From DATJJW01 sp035491935 (GTDB lineage Bacteria > Pseudomonadota > Alphaproteobacteria > ATCC43930 > CGMCC-115725), in NCBI GenBank assembly GCA_035491935.1, contig DATJJW010000166.1:1-63220 (forward strand): a DNA stretch of 63,220 nt. The letters run 5' to 3'. Numbering within the stretch: the stretch's first letter is position 1; each line of letters starts with the position of its first letter. Positions 9,133 through 16,757 of the stretch are shown piece after piece. The position numbers and the translations under genes are program-made. Below the pieces are notes generated by a model that made no database searches, was not told the origin of the DNA, and saw nothing but the letters and a program-made list of their open reading frames with translations.

Positions 9133-9867
9133 TTGTCTGACGCATCGCTCATTCAGGCGGACGATATGACCGCATTCGACGCAGCTGCCCGGGTAGCTGC
9201 TCTTCATGAACGCTATGAGAACCTCGACGGTGCCGCGCTGATCGACGCGCTGGCGCATCGCGAATTCCCCGGTCGTGTCGCCGTGCTTTCGTCATTCGGG
9301 GCGGAATCCGCGGCCCTCCTTTCCGTCGTGGCCGAGGTCGATCCCACAGTGCCCGTGATCTTCCTCAACACCAACAAGCTGTTTGAAGAGACACTGGAAT
9401 ACCGCGACACGCTGGTCCGAAAGCTGGGTCTGACCGATGTCCGCTCGGTCCAGGCCAAGGCGGCCGTGGTCAACGAGGCGGATTCCGACGGCATGCTGTG
9501 GTACTGGGACCCCGATCGCTGCTGTGCCTTGCGCAAGGTCCAGCCGATGAACGACGCGCTCGAGGGCTTCGACGCCGTCATCTCCGGCCGCAAGCGCTAC
9601 CATGGCGATCTGCGCAGCTTTTTGCCGCTGTTCGAGGCGGTCGACGGTCGCGTCAAGGTCGACCCGCTGGCCCGCTGGACGCCGGAACAGGTACGTGAGT
9701 TGTTCGAGGCTCGCGAATTGCCCCAGCATCCCCTGGTCGCCAAGGGCTACAAATCGATTGGGTGCGAACCCTGCACCATCCCGGCCGAAGGCGACGATGT
9801 CCGCGCCGGCCGTTGGGCCGGCCGTGCCAAGACCGAGTGCGGCATCCATATCGGCAGCCATATCTAG
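9133..9867 (+). CDS. cysH: Adenylyl-sulfate (APS) reductase, assimilatory CysH
   Basis: 244 residues from a TTG start at 9133, chosen because AGGAG lies seven bases upstream; an ATG at 9166 is the alternative and has a weak site. The enzyme reduces activated sulfate to sulfite. The N-terminal nucleotide-binding SSFGAESAALL is present, and the two cysteine pairs RCCALRK and IGCEPCTIP show it is the [4Fe-4S] type that prefers APS over PAPS. The catalytic tail ECGIH is near the C-terminus. No other sulfate-assimilation gene is adjacent. Its stop overlaps, by two bases, the stop of the convergent ALDH-DUF779 remnant. Confidence 0.9.
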   Translation: MSDASLIQADDMTAFDAAARVAALHERYENLDGAALIDALAHREFPGRVAVLSSFGAESAALLSVVAEVDPTVPVIFLNTNKLFEETLEYRDTLVRKLGLTDVRSVQAKAAVVNEADSDGMLWYWDPDRCCALRKVQPMNDALEGFDAVISGRKRYHGDLRSFLPLFEAVDGRVKVDPLARWTPEQVRELFEARELPQHPLVAKGYKSIGCEPCTIPAEGDDVRAGRWAGRAKTECGIHIGSHI

Positions 9868-10225
9868 ACCGCTTCCCCCTGCGTAGCGTCGGCCGCATCC
9901 AGCGTCGCGGCCTCTTCATCGGTGAACAGCCGCGAGTGCGTCAGGAAACGCAGCTCGCGGCCATTATCGAGCGAGAGCATCCCGCCCCTGCCCTTCACGA
10001 CATCGATGATGAGCTGGGCGTGGCGCCAATATTGGAATTGCGAACCGCTGATGTAGAACGGCACGCCGCCGATCTCGCCCGGCTTGACGTGGCTATCGCC
10101 GGTCATGAGGCCGTTGATCGGCGAAATATTCCGAAATACTTGCCGCCGGCGGCCTCGCGCCATTTGCCGCCGATGAAATTGCCGTAACGGGATTTGAACG
10201 GCGCCTTGGTCGCGGTCGCGCTCAT
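9864..10225 (-). pseudogene. Deletion scar joining aldehyde dehydrogenase 5' end to DUF779 3' end
   Basis: From the ATG at 10225 (GGGAG upstream) the frame encodes the start of an ExaC-type aldehyde dehydrogenase (FKSRYGNFIGGKWREAAGGKYF), then shifts: the expected continuation NISPING appears in another frame, consistent with loss of one base near 10130. Directly after NISPING the sequence becomes the C-terminal part of a DUF779 protein (GEIGGVPFYISGSQFQYW, then LIIDVVKGRGGMLSL). ALDH and DUF779 genes are commonly adjacent, so a single internal deletion of roughly 1.5-1.8 kb explains the join. The Cys-containing N-terminal half of DUF779 is missing. An 80-residue DUF779 remnant could still be translated from the ATG at 10106. 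I call it a pseudogene; an expressed remnant is not excluded. Confidence 0.85.
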
Positions 10226-10308
10226 GGATGCTCCCTCTCCCTGTATGGCTTTTTGTGCCCCTAATCTGGCGACCGAGTCGTCCATCCGCCAGGGAATGGC
10301 TGAGCCTT

Positions 10309-10353
10309 GAGCTATGCGTCGGGGCTTTTCGCGAGTTATGCGTTGGGGCTTTT
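10309..10353. repeat. Two direct repeats, 21 bp, period 24
   Basis: Copies at 10309-10329 and 10333-10353 share 19 of 21 bases, with the core TATGCGT(C/T)GGGGCTTTT. The second copy runs into the stop codon of the MFS gene. It looks like a small tandem duplication at the 3' end of that gene. Confidence 0.85.
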
Positions 10354-11587
10354 AGCCCTGCGGCAGACTCGGTGTCTCGGGGATCGGCAGGGGCTTGAGG
10401 AAGGCCAGGCGCATGGCGATCAGCAGAGCCAGGAGTTGCATGGCGATGAGTTCGGCCGCAATGCCCGGCCAGCCGGCATAGCTCCAGATATAGCCGGAAA
10501 GCGAGCCCACGACGCTGGAGCCCAGATAGTAGGAGAACAAATAGAGGGAGGTCGCCTGCCCTCTGGCAACCAGGGCGCGCCGGCCGACCCAGGAACTCGC
10601 CACCGAATGGGCAGCGAAGAATCCGATGGTCACGACCGCGACGCCGCCGACGATGACCGGGAGATGAGCGGCATAGGTCATGGCCAGACCCGCAATCACC
10701 ACGATGATCGCAAGCCACAGCACGCGCCGCCGCCCGAAGATATCGGCGAGCCGCCCGCCCCAGGTCGAGGCGACCGTACCCAGGATATAGACCGTGAACA
10801 GCGTGCCGATCATGGTCTGGTCCAGGTTGAAGGGCGGCTGGATCAGGCGGAAGGTGATGTAGTTGTAGAGGGTGACGAAGCTGCCCATCAGCAGGAAGCC
10901 CATCACGAACAGCCAAGGCAGGCCGCCATCGCGGAAGTGGTTGGCGAACGACATGACCAGGGCGCCCGGCCGCATCGGCCGCGCCATGAAATGGCGCGAG
11001 GGCGGCAGCGCCCGCCAGAAGATCGCCGAGCATGCCAATCCCATGACGCCGATGACGCCGACGCCCACGCGCCAGGAGCTGACATCGGCGATGAGCGCAG
11101 TCAGGAACCGGCCGCTCATGCCACCCAGGGCCGAACCGCCGATATAAAGCCCCATGGCATAGCCCAACGAGGTCGGCTCGATCTCCTCCGACAGATAGGC
11201 CATGGCGACCGACGGAATACCGGCGATAGCAAGGCCGATCACCGCGCGGATGACCACCAGTGTCGTGAAATTGGGCGAGAAGGCGACTGCAACGGTGAGG
11301 GCGGCCGAAAGCAGTAGCGACAGGGTCATGATGCCCTTGCGGCCGAATGCCTCTGACAGCGACCCCGCGACCAGCAGCATCACCGCCAGCACGCCGGTCG
11401 TGGCCGACACAGCCAGGCTGGAGGCCGCGGCGCCGACATGGAAATCGGCGGCGAAGGCCGGCATCAACGGCTGTTCGGCATAGACCAGCGCGAAGGTCGC
11501 CCAGCCGGCGGCGAACAGGGCCAAATTGGTGCGGCGGAATTCCGGCGTGCCGCGGGCGATACGGGCGGACAGCGACGTTGAATCCAA
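10352..11587 (-). CDS. MFS transporter, YnfM-like exporter
   Basis: 411 residues from a TTG start at 11587, preferred because GGAGG lies five bases upstream; a GTG at 11662 is the longer alternative with no good ribosome site. Twelve hydrophobic segments are evident. The loop 2-3 signature GSLSEAFGRKGIM and its C-terminal repeat GGRLADIFGRRRVL mark a major facilitator. Overall it resembles the YnfM/arabinose-efflux-like group, so drug or metabolite export is plausible; the substrate is unknown. The C-terminal end overlaps a 24-bp-period duplication. Confidence 0.85.
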   Translation of the reverse strand: MDSTSLSARIARGTPEFRRTNLALFAAGWATFALVYAEQPLMPAFAADFHVGAAASSLAVSATTGVLAVMLLVAGSLSEAFGRKGIMTLSLLLSAALTVAVAFSPNFTTLVVIRAVIGLAIAGIPSVAMAYLSEEIEPTSLGYAMGLYIGGSALGGMSGRFLTALIADVSSWRVGVGVIGVMGLACSAIFWRALPPSRHFMARPMRPGALVMSFANHFRDGGLPWLFVMGFLLMGSFVTLYNYITFRLIQPPFNLDQTMIGTLFTVYILGTVASTWGGRLADIFGRRRVLWLAIIVVIAGLAMTYAAHLPVIVGGVAVVTIGFFAAHSVASSWVGRRALVARGQATSLYLFSYYLGSSVVGSLSGYIWSYAGWPGIAAELIAMQLLALLIAMRLAFLKPLPIPETPSLPQG

Positions 11588-11725
11588 GACGACCTCCGCA
11601 GACCAGCTAACGCCCTCGGCGCCCGGAAGACCAATGCCGTCCCGGCAGACAAGCCATGTCACGGCTAGTCCCGAAAGTCGCTTTGGTGGGCACCGGCGCG
11701 CAGGAAATCGCCGCCGGAACGACTC

Positions 11726-12343
11726 CTAAAGCTTGCCGCCGACCGCCTCGAAGCGCTGGGTCCAGCGGATGCGCGCCTCCTGCTCGGTCCAAGGATCGAG
11801 CGGCCCGGTCCAGAGCGGCCCCTTGTAACCCTTGCCGACCAGTTCGCGCGCCTCGTTCAGCGACCAGTTCGCGAGCCTGACCGCCTCGGTCACGGCAGCG
11901 ATGCGATCGGCCTCCTTGACCTTGCGGCGCCATTCGTCGCGCAGCGGCCAGGTGAAGCCCAACGCCTGGCAAAGCGCGCGGTCGAGCCGCTCCTCCAGCT
12001 CGCGATAGGCCTGGCCCAGCACGGCCTTGACCGGCGTCACGGCATCGCCATAGATCGCCTCGGCCAGGTCGTGGGCCAGCGCCCAGCGCCGAACCTCCAG
12101 AGGTGCCGCCGGCCAGACCATCTCGATCAGCACTTGTTCCACGACACAGGAATGATGGGCGACGTTGAAGCCCACCTCGCCCAACGTCTGGCCGCACCAG
12201 CGATTGACGCGGGAGATGCCGATCAGCAGGTCCTTGAGTTCCAGATCGACGGTCGAGGGATCGAGCAGATGCAGCCGCCGGCCCGAGAGCATGCGGTGGA
12301 AAGTACGCGGTGCCTCGTTCTGCAAAGGAATACGTGTCGCCAT
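11726..12343 (-). CDS. HD-domain phosphohydrolase (YfbR-like)
   Basis: 205 residues. HD-domain metal ligands are visible: His in NVAHHSCVV near residue 57, the HD pair in LAHDLAEAIYGD near 84 and an Asp in KEADRIAAVTEA near 140. This set resembles the YfbR/5'-deoxynucleotidase group of dNMP phosphatases. The start at 12343 is ten bases after the trpG stop, which suggests it is the last gene of a trpE-trpG transcript. A longer start at 12418 would overlap trpG in another frame and is less likely. Confidence 0.8.
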   Translation of the reverse strand: MATRIPLQNEAPRTFHRMLSGRRLHLLDPSTVDLELKDLLIGISRVNRWCGQTLGEVGFNVAHHSCVVEQVLIEMVWPAAPLEVRRWALAHDLAEAIYGDAVTPVKAVLGQAYRELEERLDRALCQALGFTWPLRDEWRRKVKEADRIAAVTEAVRLANWSLNEARELVGKGYKGPLWTGPLDPWTEQEARIRWTQRFEAVGGKL

Positions 12344-12353
12344 GATGGCGCGA

Positions 12354-12983
12354 TCATAGGCGAGGCCCTTCCCGGCGTCCAACATGGTGGCGTCCAACAT
12401 GGTGGCGGCGGGCAACATGGTGACGGATGAAATTGTGGAACAGCTCGATCCCGTTGCCGGTGCCGATGCTCTCCGGGTGGAATTGCACGGATTCGATCGG
12501 CCGGCGTCGGTGCCGAAGTCCCATGATGTGGCCGTCGTCGCCCGAGCGAGCGGTGACGATCAAATCCTCCGGCAGCCCTGCTTCCTCGACCACTAGCGAA
12601 TGGTAGCGCGTGGCGGCGAAGGGTGAGGCATGACCGGCAAAACAGCCGATGCCGTCATGGGCGATGGCGCTGGGCTTGCCGTGGACCGGCCGCCGGGCTC
12701 GCGCGACACGCGCCCCGAAGGCAAGTCCGATCGCCTGATGGCCGAGACAGACGCCCAGGATCGGCAGGGTCTCCGGCAAGGCGCGGATCATCTCGACATA
12801 GCCCGCATCCGCCGGATGGCCCGGCCCCGGCCCCAGCACGAGATAGTCGGGCTCGAGCGCCTGGATGTCGCCGGCCGCCACCAGATCATTGCGGCGCACG
12901 ACGACCTCGTGGCCCAGCGAGACCAGATATTGCCGGATGATGTGCACGAAGCTGTCATAGGCATCGATGAGTACGGCACGCAT
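12354..12983 (-). CDS. trpG: Anthranilate synthase component II (glutamine amidotransferase)
   Basis: 209 residues. Class I glutamine amidotransferase that supplies ammonia to component I. The nucleophile is in GVCLGHQ (Cys79), and the His/Glu pair in VQFHPES near 172. It starts two bases after the trpE stop. The last 20 or so residues (HHVARRHHVGRHHVGRR) are not typical of the family; they come from a 15-bp tandem repeat at about 12376-12424. TrpG and PabA cannot be told apart by sequence alone; the leader upstream of trpE argues for tryptophan synthesis, though dual use in folate synthesis is possible. Confidence 0.85.
   Translation of the reverse strand: MRAVLIDAYDSFVHIIRQYLVSLGHEVVVRRNDLVAAGDIQALEPDYLVLGPGPGHPADAGYVEMIRALPETLPILGVCLGHQAIGLAFGARVARARRPVHGKPSAIAHDGIGCFAGHASPFAATRYHSLVVEEAGLPEDLIVTARSGDDGHIMGLRHRRRPIESVQFHPESIGTGNGIELFHNFIRHHVARRHHVGRHHVGRREGPRL
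12376..12424. repeat. 15-bp tandem repeat at the trpG 3' end
   Basis: Copies CGTCCAACATGGTGG at about 12376-12390 and 12391-12405, plus a diverged third copy after them. They encode the HHVGR repeats at the C-terminus of TrpG and each carries an ATG on the minus strand, in the frame of the downstream HD gene. Confidence 0.85.
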
Positions 12984-12985
12984 GG

Positions 12986-14473
12986 TCACAGCTCCTCCCC
13001 CGTGATCGCCCAATATCCGGCGGCCATCTTGGCCCGGGTCTCGCGCCACTCCCTCGCAGGGTCGGAATCCGCAACGATGCCGGCGGAGGCTCGAACCGAC
13101 CAGTTGCGGCCGTCATGGATGGCCGTGCGGATGCAGAGGGCGAGGTCGGCATCGCCGCTGGCGAAGTCGATCCAGCCGAAGGCGCCGGCATAGAGGCCGC
13201 GCCGCCGCGTCTCCAGCGCCTCGATGATCTCCATGGCCCTCACCTTGGGCGCGCCGGTCATGGTGCCGGCCGGGAATGTCGCCGCAACGATGTCCCAGAT
13301 ATCTGCCCCCGCTTCGATGGTGGCGGTCACGGTCGAGACCAGGTGGTGGACATGGGAATAGGCCTCGGTCGCCAGCAGCACCGGCACTTCCAGGCTGCCG
13401 GCGGCACAGAACCGGCCGATATCGTTGCGGCAGAGATCGACCAGCATGATGTGCTCGGCAATCTCCTTGGGATCGCCCGCGAGCTTGCGCGCAGCTGCCT
13501 CGTCCGCCAGCGGATCGTGCCGACGCGGGATGGTGCCGGCCAGCGGCCGCATCAGCACCTGATCGCCGGTCACGCGCACGAACACTTCGGGGCTGGCACC
13601 GGCCAAGGTCACGCCGCCCGCCTGCCCCAGCACCATGTAGGGTGCGGGATTGCGCCGGCGCAGGCGTGCATAGACTGCCTCCGGCGCCGCATCGCCATCG
13701 ATGGTCAGTTCGTGGCCGATCTGGACCTGATAGATGTCACCCGCGCGTATATGCTCCAGCGCCGTTTCGACCGAGGTGAGGTATCGGTCCTCGGTCGTGG
13801 AATCCTCGATGCGGCGCGGGCGCGGCACGGCGGGCACGATGTCGTCCGGCACCCGTGCCAGGATTTCCGCCAGCGCCGCCGCATTCCCGTCGGCCACACC
13901 CCCGATCCCGGCGGTGATGACGACCGTGCCTTCGGCATCGGCACGGATCACGGTCTGGTAAATCGAGAAGCAGACCTCCGGCGCGCCGGGGCCCTTGCTG
14001 ATGCAATAGGGCAGCGCCTCGACGTGGCGGATCGCGTCATAGCCGAAATAGCCGAGGAAGCCGAATCCGAAGCCTGGGCCGAGATCGCCGGTCACCGCAA
14101 AGCCGCTGCCCATATGGCGGAGCACGCTCCAGAGGCCGCCGGATTGGGATTTGGTCGCCTCCGGCACCATCAGCCGGCCATCCGGCGTCTCACGCACGCC
14201 ACCCGAGGCCAGCGCCCGGCGCATCAAATGCCCGGCCAGGACCGGATGGCCGTCGATGGTCAGTTCGCCCTGGGCAACGCTCACCGTCACCAGAGGACCC
14301 AGCGCCAGCAGCCCATGCGGCCGATGCCCCGGCGGCCCGGCAAGGGCCTCGATCAAAAAGACGGCGTCGGCCCCGAAATGCCTGGCCAGGTTCTGGCGCA
14401 TGGCCAGGGGATCAAAGGACGGAAGATCGCGGCGCCGGAGACAGACGGCCAATCGCTCTTGTTGGGACGGCAT
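12986..14473 (-). CDS. trpE: Anthranilate synthase component I (TrpE)
   Basis: 495 residues, chorismate-binding family. It converts chorismate and ammonia to anthranilate. Conserved blocks: GYFGYDAIRHVE near 142, YQVQIGHEL near 247, GASPEVFVR near 288, PLAGTIPRR near 305, LVDLCRNDIGR near 341 and TFPAGTMTGAPKVRAMEII near 394. The feedback region that normally reads LLES is FLIEALAG. By sequence it could also be PabB, but the upstream leader peptide with tandem Trp codons and a terminator hairpin is what one expects of a tryptophan-regulated trpE. The ribosome site is weak (GAAAGAG about nine bases away). Confidence 0.8.
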   Translation of the reverse strand: MPSQQERLAVCLRRRDLPSFDPLAMRQNLARHFGADAVFLIEALAGPPGHRPHGLLALGPLVTVSVAQGELTIDGHPVLAGHLMRRALASGGVRETPDGRLMVPEATKSQSGGLWSVLRHMGSGFAVTGDLGPGFGFGFLGYFGYDAIRHVEALPYCISKGPGAPEVCFSIYQTVIRADAEGTVVITAGIGGVADGNAAALAEILARVPDDIVPAVPRPRRIEDSTTEDRYLTSVETALEHIRAGDIYQVQIGHELTIDGDAAPEAVYARLRRRNPAPYMVLGQAGGVTLAGASPEVFVRVTGDQVLMRPLAGTIPRRHDPLADEAAARKLAGDPKEIAEHIMLVDLCRNDIGRFCAAGSLEVPVLLATEAYSHVHHLVSTVTATIEAGADIWDIVAATFPAGTMTGAPKVRAMEIIEALETRRRGLYAGAFGWIDFASGDADLALCIRTAIHDGRNWSVRASAGIVADSDPAREWRETRAKMAAGYWAITGEEL

Positions 14474-14498
14474 GAAACGGCTCTTTCGGGGATATGAG

Positions 14499-14540
14499 AA
14501 AACAAAAAGCCCACCAAGCGGTCAGGCTTGGTGGGCTTTC
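14499..14540 (-). terminator. trp attenuator: Rho-independent terminator in the trpE leader
   Basis: On the minus strand AAAGCCCACCAAGC (14539-14526) and GCTTGGTGGGCTTT (14519-14506) form a perfect 14-bp stem with a six-base loop, followed by TTGTTTT. It lies between the leader peptide stop and trpE, 26 bases before the trpE start. GTGGGC within the leader frame (14595-14590) can pair with GCCCAC of the ascending arm, giving a possible antiterminator. Confidence 0.93.
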
Positions 14541-14565
14541 GAGATGGTTTGGAGACGCGTGACGG

Positions 14566-14664
14566 CTAAGGCCGCCAGGATCTCCCCTCGCCCACGACAA
14601 AACGCCACCACCCGAGCTTGCTCAGGAGGTTGGACGCGGTGCTATGGACGTGTGCGGTCTTCAT
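14566..14664 (-). CDS. trpL: trp leader peptide TrpL
   Basis: A 32-codon reading frame in the trpE leader. It contains tandem Trp codons at positions 19-20 (SKLGWWRF) and a third Trp at position 30 (RSWRP) just before the stop. Together with the downstream terminator this is the layout of classic transcription attenuation: when charged tRNA-Trp is scarce the ribosome stalls at WW and the terminator does not form. Trp is very rare in random sequence of this size, so three in 32 codons at this place is strong support. The start is only 35 bases after htpG, so the promoter must lie in the htpG 3' end, or the leader is also read from htpG. Confidence 0.9.
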   Translation of the reverse strand: MKTAHVHSTASNLLSKLGWWRFVVGEGRSWRP

Positions 14665-14698
14665 TAGGTCGATATCTGGCAGGCGTTCCTGCGGCTTG

Positions 14699-16576
14699 TC
14701 AAGCCGCCAGCCCCCGTTGCAGGCAGGAGGCCAGCCGCCGGGCGAAGGCGGCGGGGTCCGGCAGGTTCTCGCCTTCGACGATGCGTGCCTGGTCGAGCAG
14801 CAGCCAGGCCGCATCCTCCAACGCAGGCCCATGGCCACCCGCCGAGAGCCTCTCGACCAGGCGCTGGATCAGCGGATGGTTGGGATTGATCTCCAGGATG
14901 CGCTTGGCCTCCTCGGTCGAGCGGTTGTGCTGGCGCAGCAGCTTCTGCAGGTGCATGTCCATGTCGCCTTCATCGGCGATGAGGCAGACGGCGCTGTCGG
15001 TCAGCCGGATCGATGGCCGGACGTCCTTGATCGCATCGGCCAGCGTCACCTTGAACAAAGCCACCAAGCTGTCGGCACTGGAGGCCTTGGCCTCGTCCGG
15101 CTTCTTTTCGTCCTTGCCGCCGTCGATCTCCCCGAGATCGGCGCCGCCGCGTGTCACCGACTTGAACTCGAAATCCTTGAACTTGCCGACCATCGGCAGC
15201 CAGAACTCGTCGACCGGATCGGTCAGCAGCAGCACTTCGACGCCCTTGGCGCGGAAACCTTCGAGCTGGGGGCTGCGGGTGATGAAGTCCGGATTGTCGC
15301 CGGTGATGGTGTAGATGTGCTTCTGCCCCGGCTTCATGCGCGAGACATAGTCCTCGAGCGAGGTCCAGCCATCGATGCCGGTCGAGCGGAAGCGCGCGAG
15401 GCCCAGCAGCGTCACCTGCTGATCGCGATCCTCATAGAGACCCTCCTTCAGCACCGCGCCGAAGACGTCCCAGAATTTCAGGTAATCCTCCGGCGCCTCG
15501 GCCGATTTCTTGCCGAGCTCCGACAGCACGCGCTTCACCAGACCCTGGCGGATCTTGGACAGCATCGGATTGGCCTGCAGCGTCTCGCGGCTGATGTTGA
15601 GCGGCAGATCCTCGCTGTCGACCACGCCTTTGAGGAAACGCAGGTAAGGCGGCAGCAAATCGGCGCAATCATCGGTGACGAAGATGCGTCGGACATAGAG
15701 GCGCACGCCATGCTTGCGCGCCGGGTCGAACAGGTCGAAGGGCTTCATCGTCGGCACGAACAGCAGGCCGGTATATTCCAGCACGCCCTCGGCCTTCCAA
15801 TGCAGCGTCATCCACGGATCGTCGAAGCCATGGCCGACGGTGCGGTAGAACTCCTTGTACTGCTCCGCCGTAAGCTCGGATTTCGGCCGGGTCCAGAGCG
15901 CGGAGCCGACATTCAGCGTCTCCTCCTTGCCGTCATGCTTCAGGATCACCGGCAGGGTGATGTGGTCGGCATAGGTCTTGACGATATGGCTGAGCCGCGG
16001 CGCCAACAGGTAATCGTCCTCGCCATCGCGCAGATAGAGCGTGATGGTGGTGCCGATTTCCTCGCGCTGGGCTTCCGCCACCGTGAAGCTGCCCTTGCCG
16101 TCGGATTCCCAAGCCCAAGCCTGGCTTTCGCCGGCCTTGCGCGAGACGACGACGACCTTCTCGGCAACCATGAAGCTTGAATAGAAGCCCACGCCGAACT
16201 GGCCGATCAGCGAAGAGGCCTGCGCCTTGCCTTCGCCAACCTTGCTCTCTGCGGCCAGGTTCTGCACGAAGGCGGCGGTACCCGAGCGTGCGATGGTGCC
16301 GAGATTGTCGATCAGCTCGTCATGGCTCATGCCGATGCCGTTATCCTCGATGACGAGGGTACGGGTGGCCGCATCGGGCGTGATCGTAACCTGATAGCGG
16401 CCATCGGGCGCGCTGAGGGACGAATCGGCGAGTGCCGCATAGCGTCGCCGATCACAGGCGTCCGAAGCGTTGGAAATGAGCTCGCGCAGGAAGACCTTCT
16501 TATCGCTGTAGAGCGAATGCGCGACGATATCGAGGAGGCGACTGACCTCAGCCTGGAAATTCTTCGTTTCTGCCAT
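14699..16576 (-). CDS. htpG: Chaperone HtpG (Hsp90)
   Basis: 625 residues, full length. ATP-dependent cytosolic chaperone. The N-terminal GHKL ATP site is clear: ELISNASDACDR near residue 31-42, IEDNGIGMSHDEL near 75-87 and GQFGVGFYSSFMVA near 125-138. The middle and C-terminal domains are intact, including EDLPLNISRETLQ near 327. Start ATG at 16576; a possible heat-shock-like promoter is just upstream. Confidence 0.97.
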   Translation of the reverse strand: MAETKNFQAEVSRLLDIVAHSLYSDKKVFLRELISNASDACDRRRYAALADSSLSAPDGRYQVTITPDAATRTLVIEDNGIGMSHDELIDNLGTIARSGTAAFVQNLAAESKVGEGKAQASSLIGQFGVGFYSSFMVAEKVVVVSRKAGESQAWAWESDGKGSFTVAEAQREEIGTTITLYLRDGEDDYLLAPRLSHIVKTYADHITLPVILKHDGKEETLNVGSALWTRPKSELTAEQYKEFYRTVGHGFDDPWMTLHWKAEGVLEYTGLLFVPTMKPFDLFDPARKHGVRLYVRRIFVTDDCADLLPPYLRFLKGVVDSEDLPLNISRETLQANPMLSKIRQGLVKRVLSELGKKSAEAPEDYLKFWDVFGAVLKEGLYEDRDQQVTLLGLARFRSTGIDGWTSLEDYVSRMKPGQKHIYTITGDNPDFITRSPQLEGFRAKGVEVLLLTDPVDEFWLPMVGKFKDFEFKSVTRGGADLGEIDGGKDEKKPDEAKASSADSLVALFKVTLADAIKDVRPSIRLTDSAVCLIADEGDMDMHLQKLLRQHNRSTEEAKRILEINPNHPLIQRLVERLSAGGHGPALEDAAWLLLDQARIVEGENLPDPAAFARRLASCLQRGLAA

Positions 16577-16607
16577 TTCTGAAACCGGATACTCAAAAGA
16601 CGCCTGT

Positions 16608-16636
16608 TATGTAGAAGCCGAGCGGCCGGACGCAAG
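16608..16636 (-). promoter_or_regulatory. Candidate htpG promoter
   Basis: On the minus strand CTTGCG is followed after 16-18 bases by TACATAAC, about 30 bases before the htpG start. The CTTG box fits both sigma-70 and the alphaproteobacterial RpoH -35 element; the -10 is only a partial match to either. Weak evidence. Confidence 0.35.
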
Positions 16637-16757
16637 GTAAAGGATTGTGCCCCCCCTGTTCCCGTTGCCGGAAAAACACAGCCCCCTCATCAACAACCGT
16701 TTTGCTTTCATCAACAGCAGTCTTGCTTTTGCCCGAGGCAGGATCGATTTTTCCCCC

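Noticed and set aside
10226..10308. Sigma-54 promoter upstream of the ALDH remnant
   Set aside because: GG-N10-GC can be found (GGGGCACAAAAAGC) and ExaC genes are often sigma-54 dependent, but the flanking consensus TGGCAC/TTGC is poor.
12976..14473. pabB-pabA (folate) assignment for the component I/II pair
   Set aside because: The sequences would allow it, but the Trp-rich leader peptide and terminator directly upstream favour trpE-trpG.
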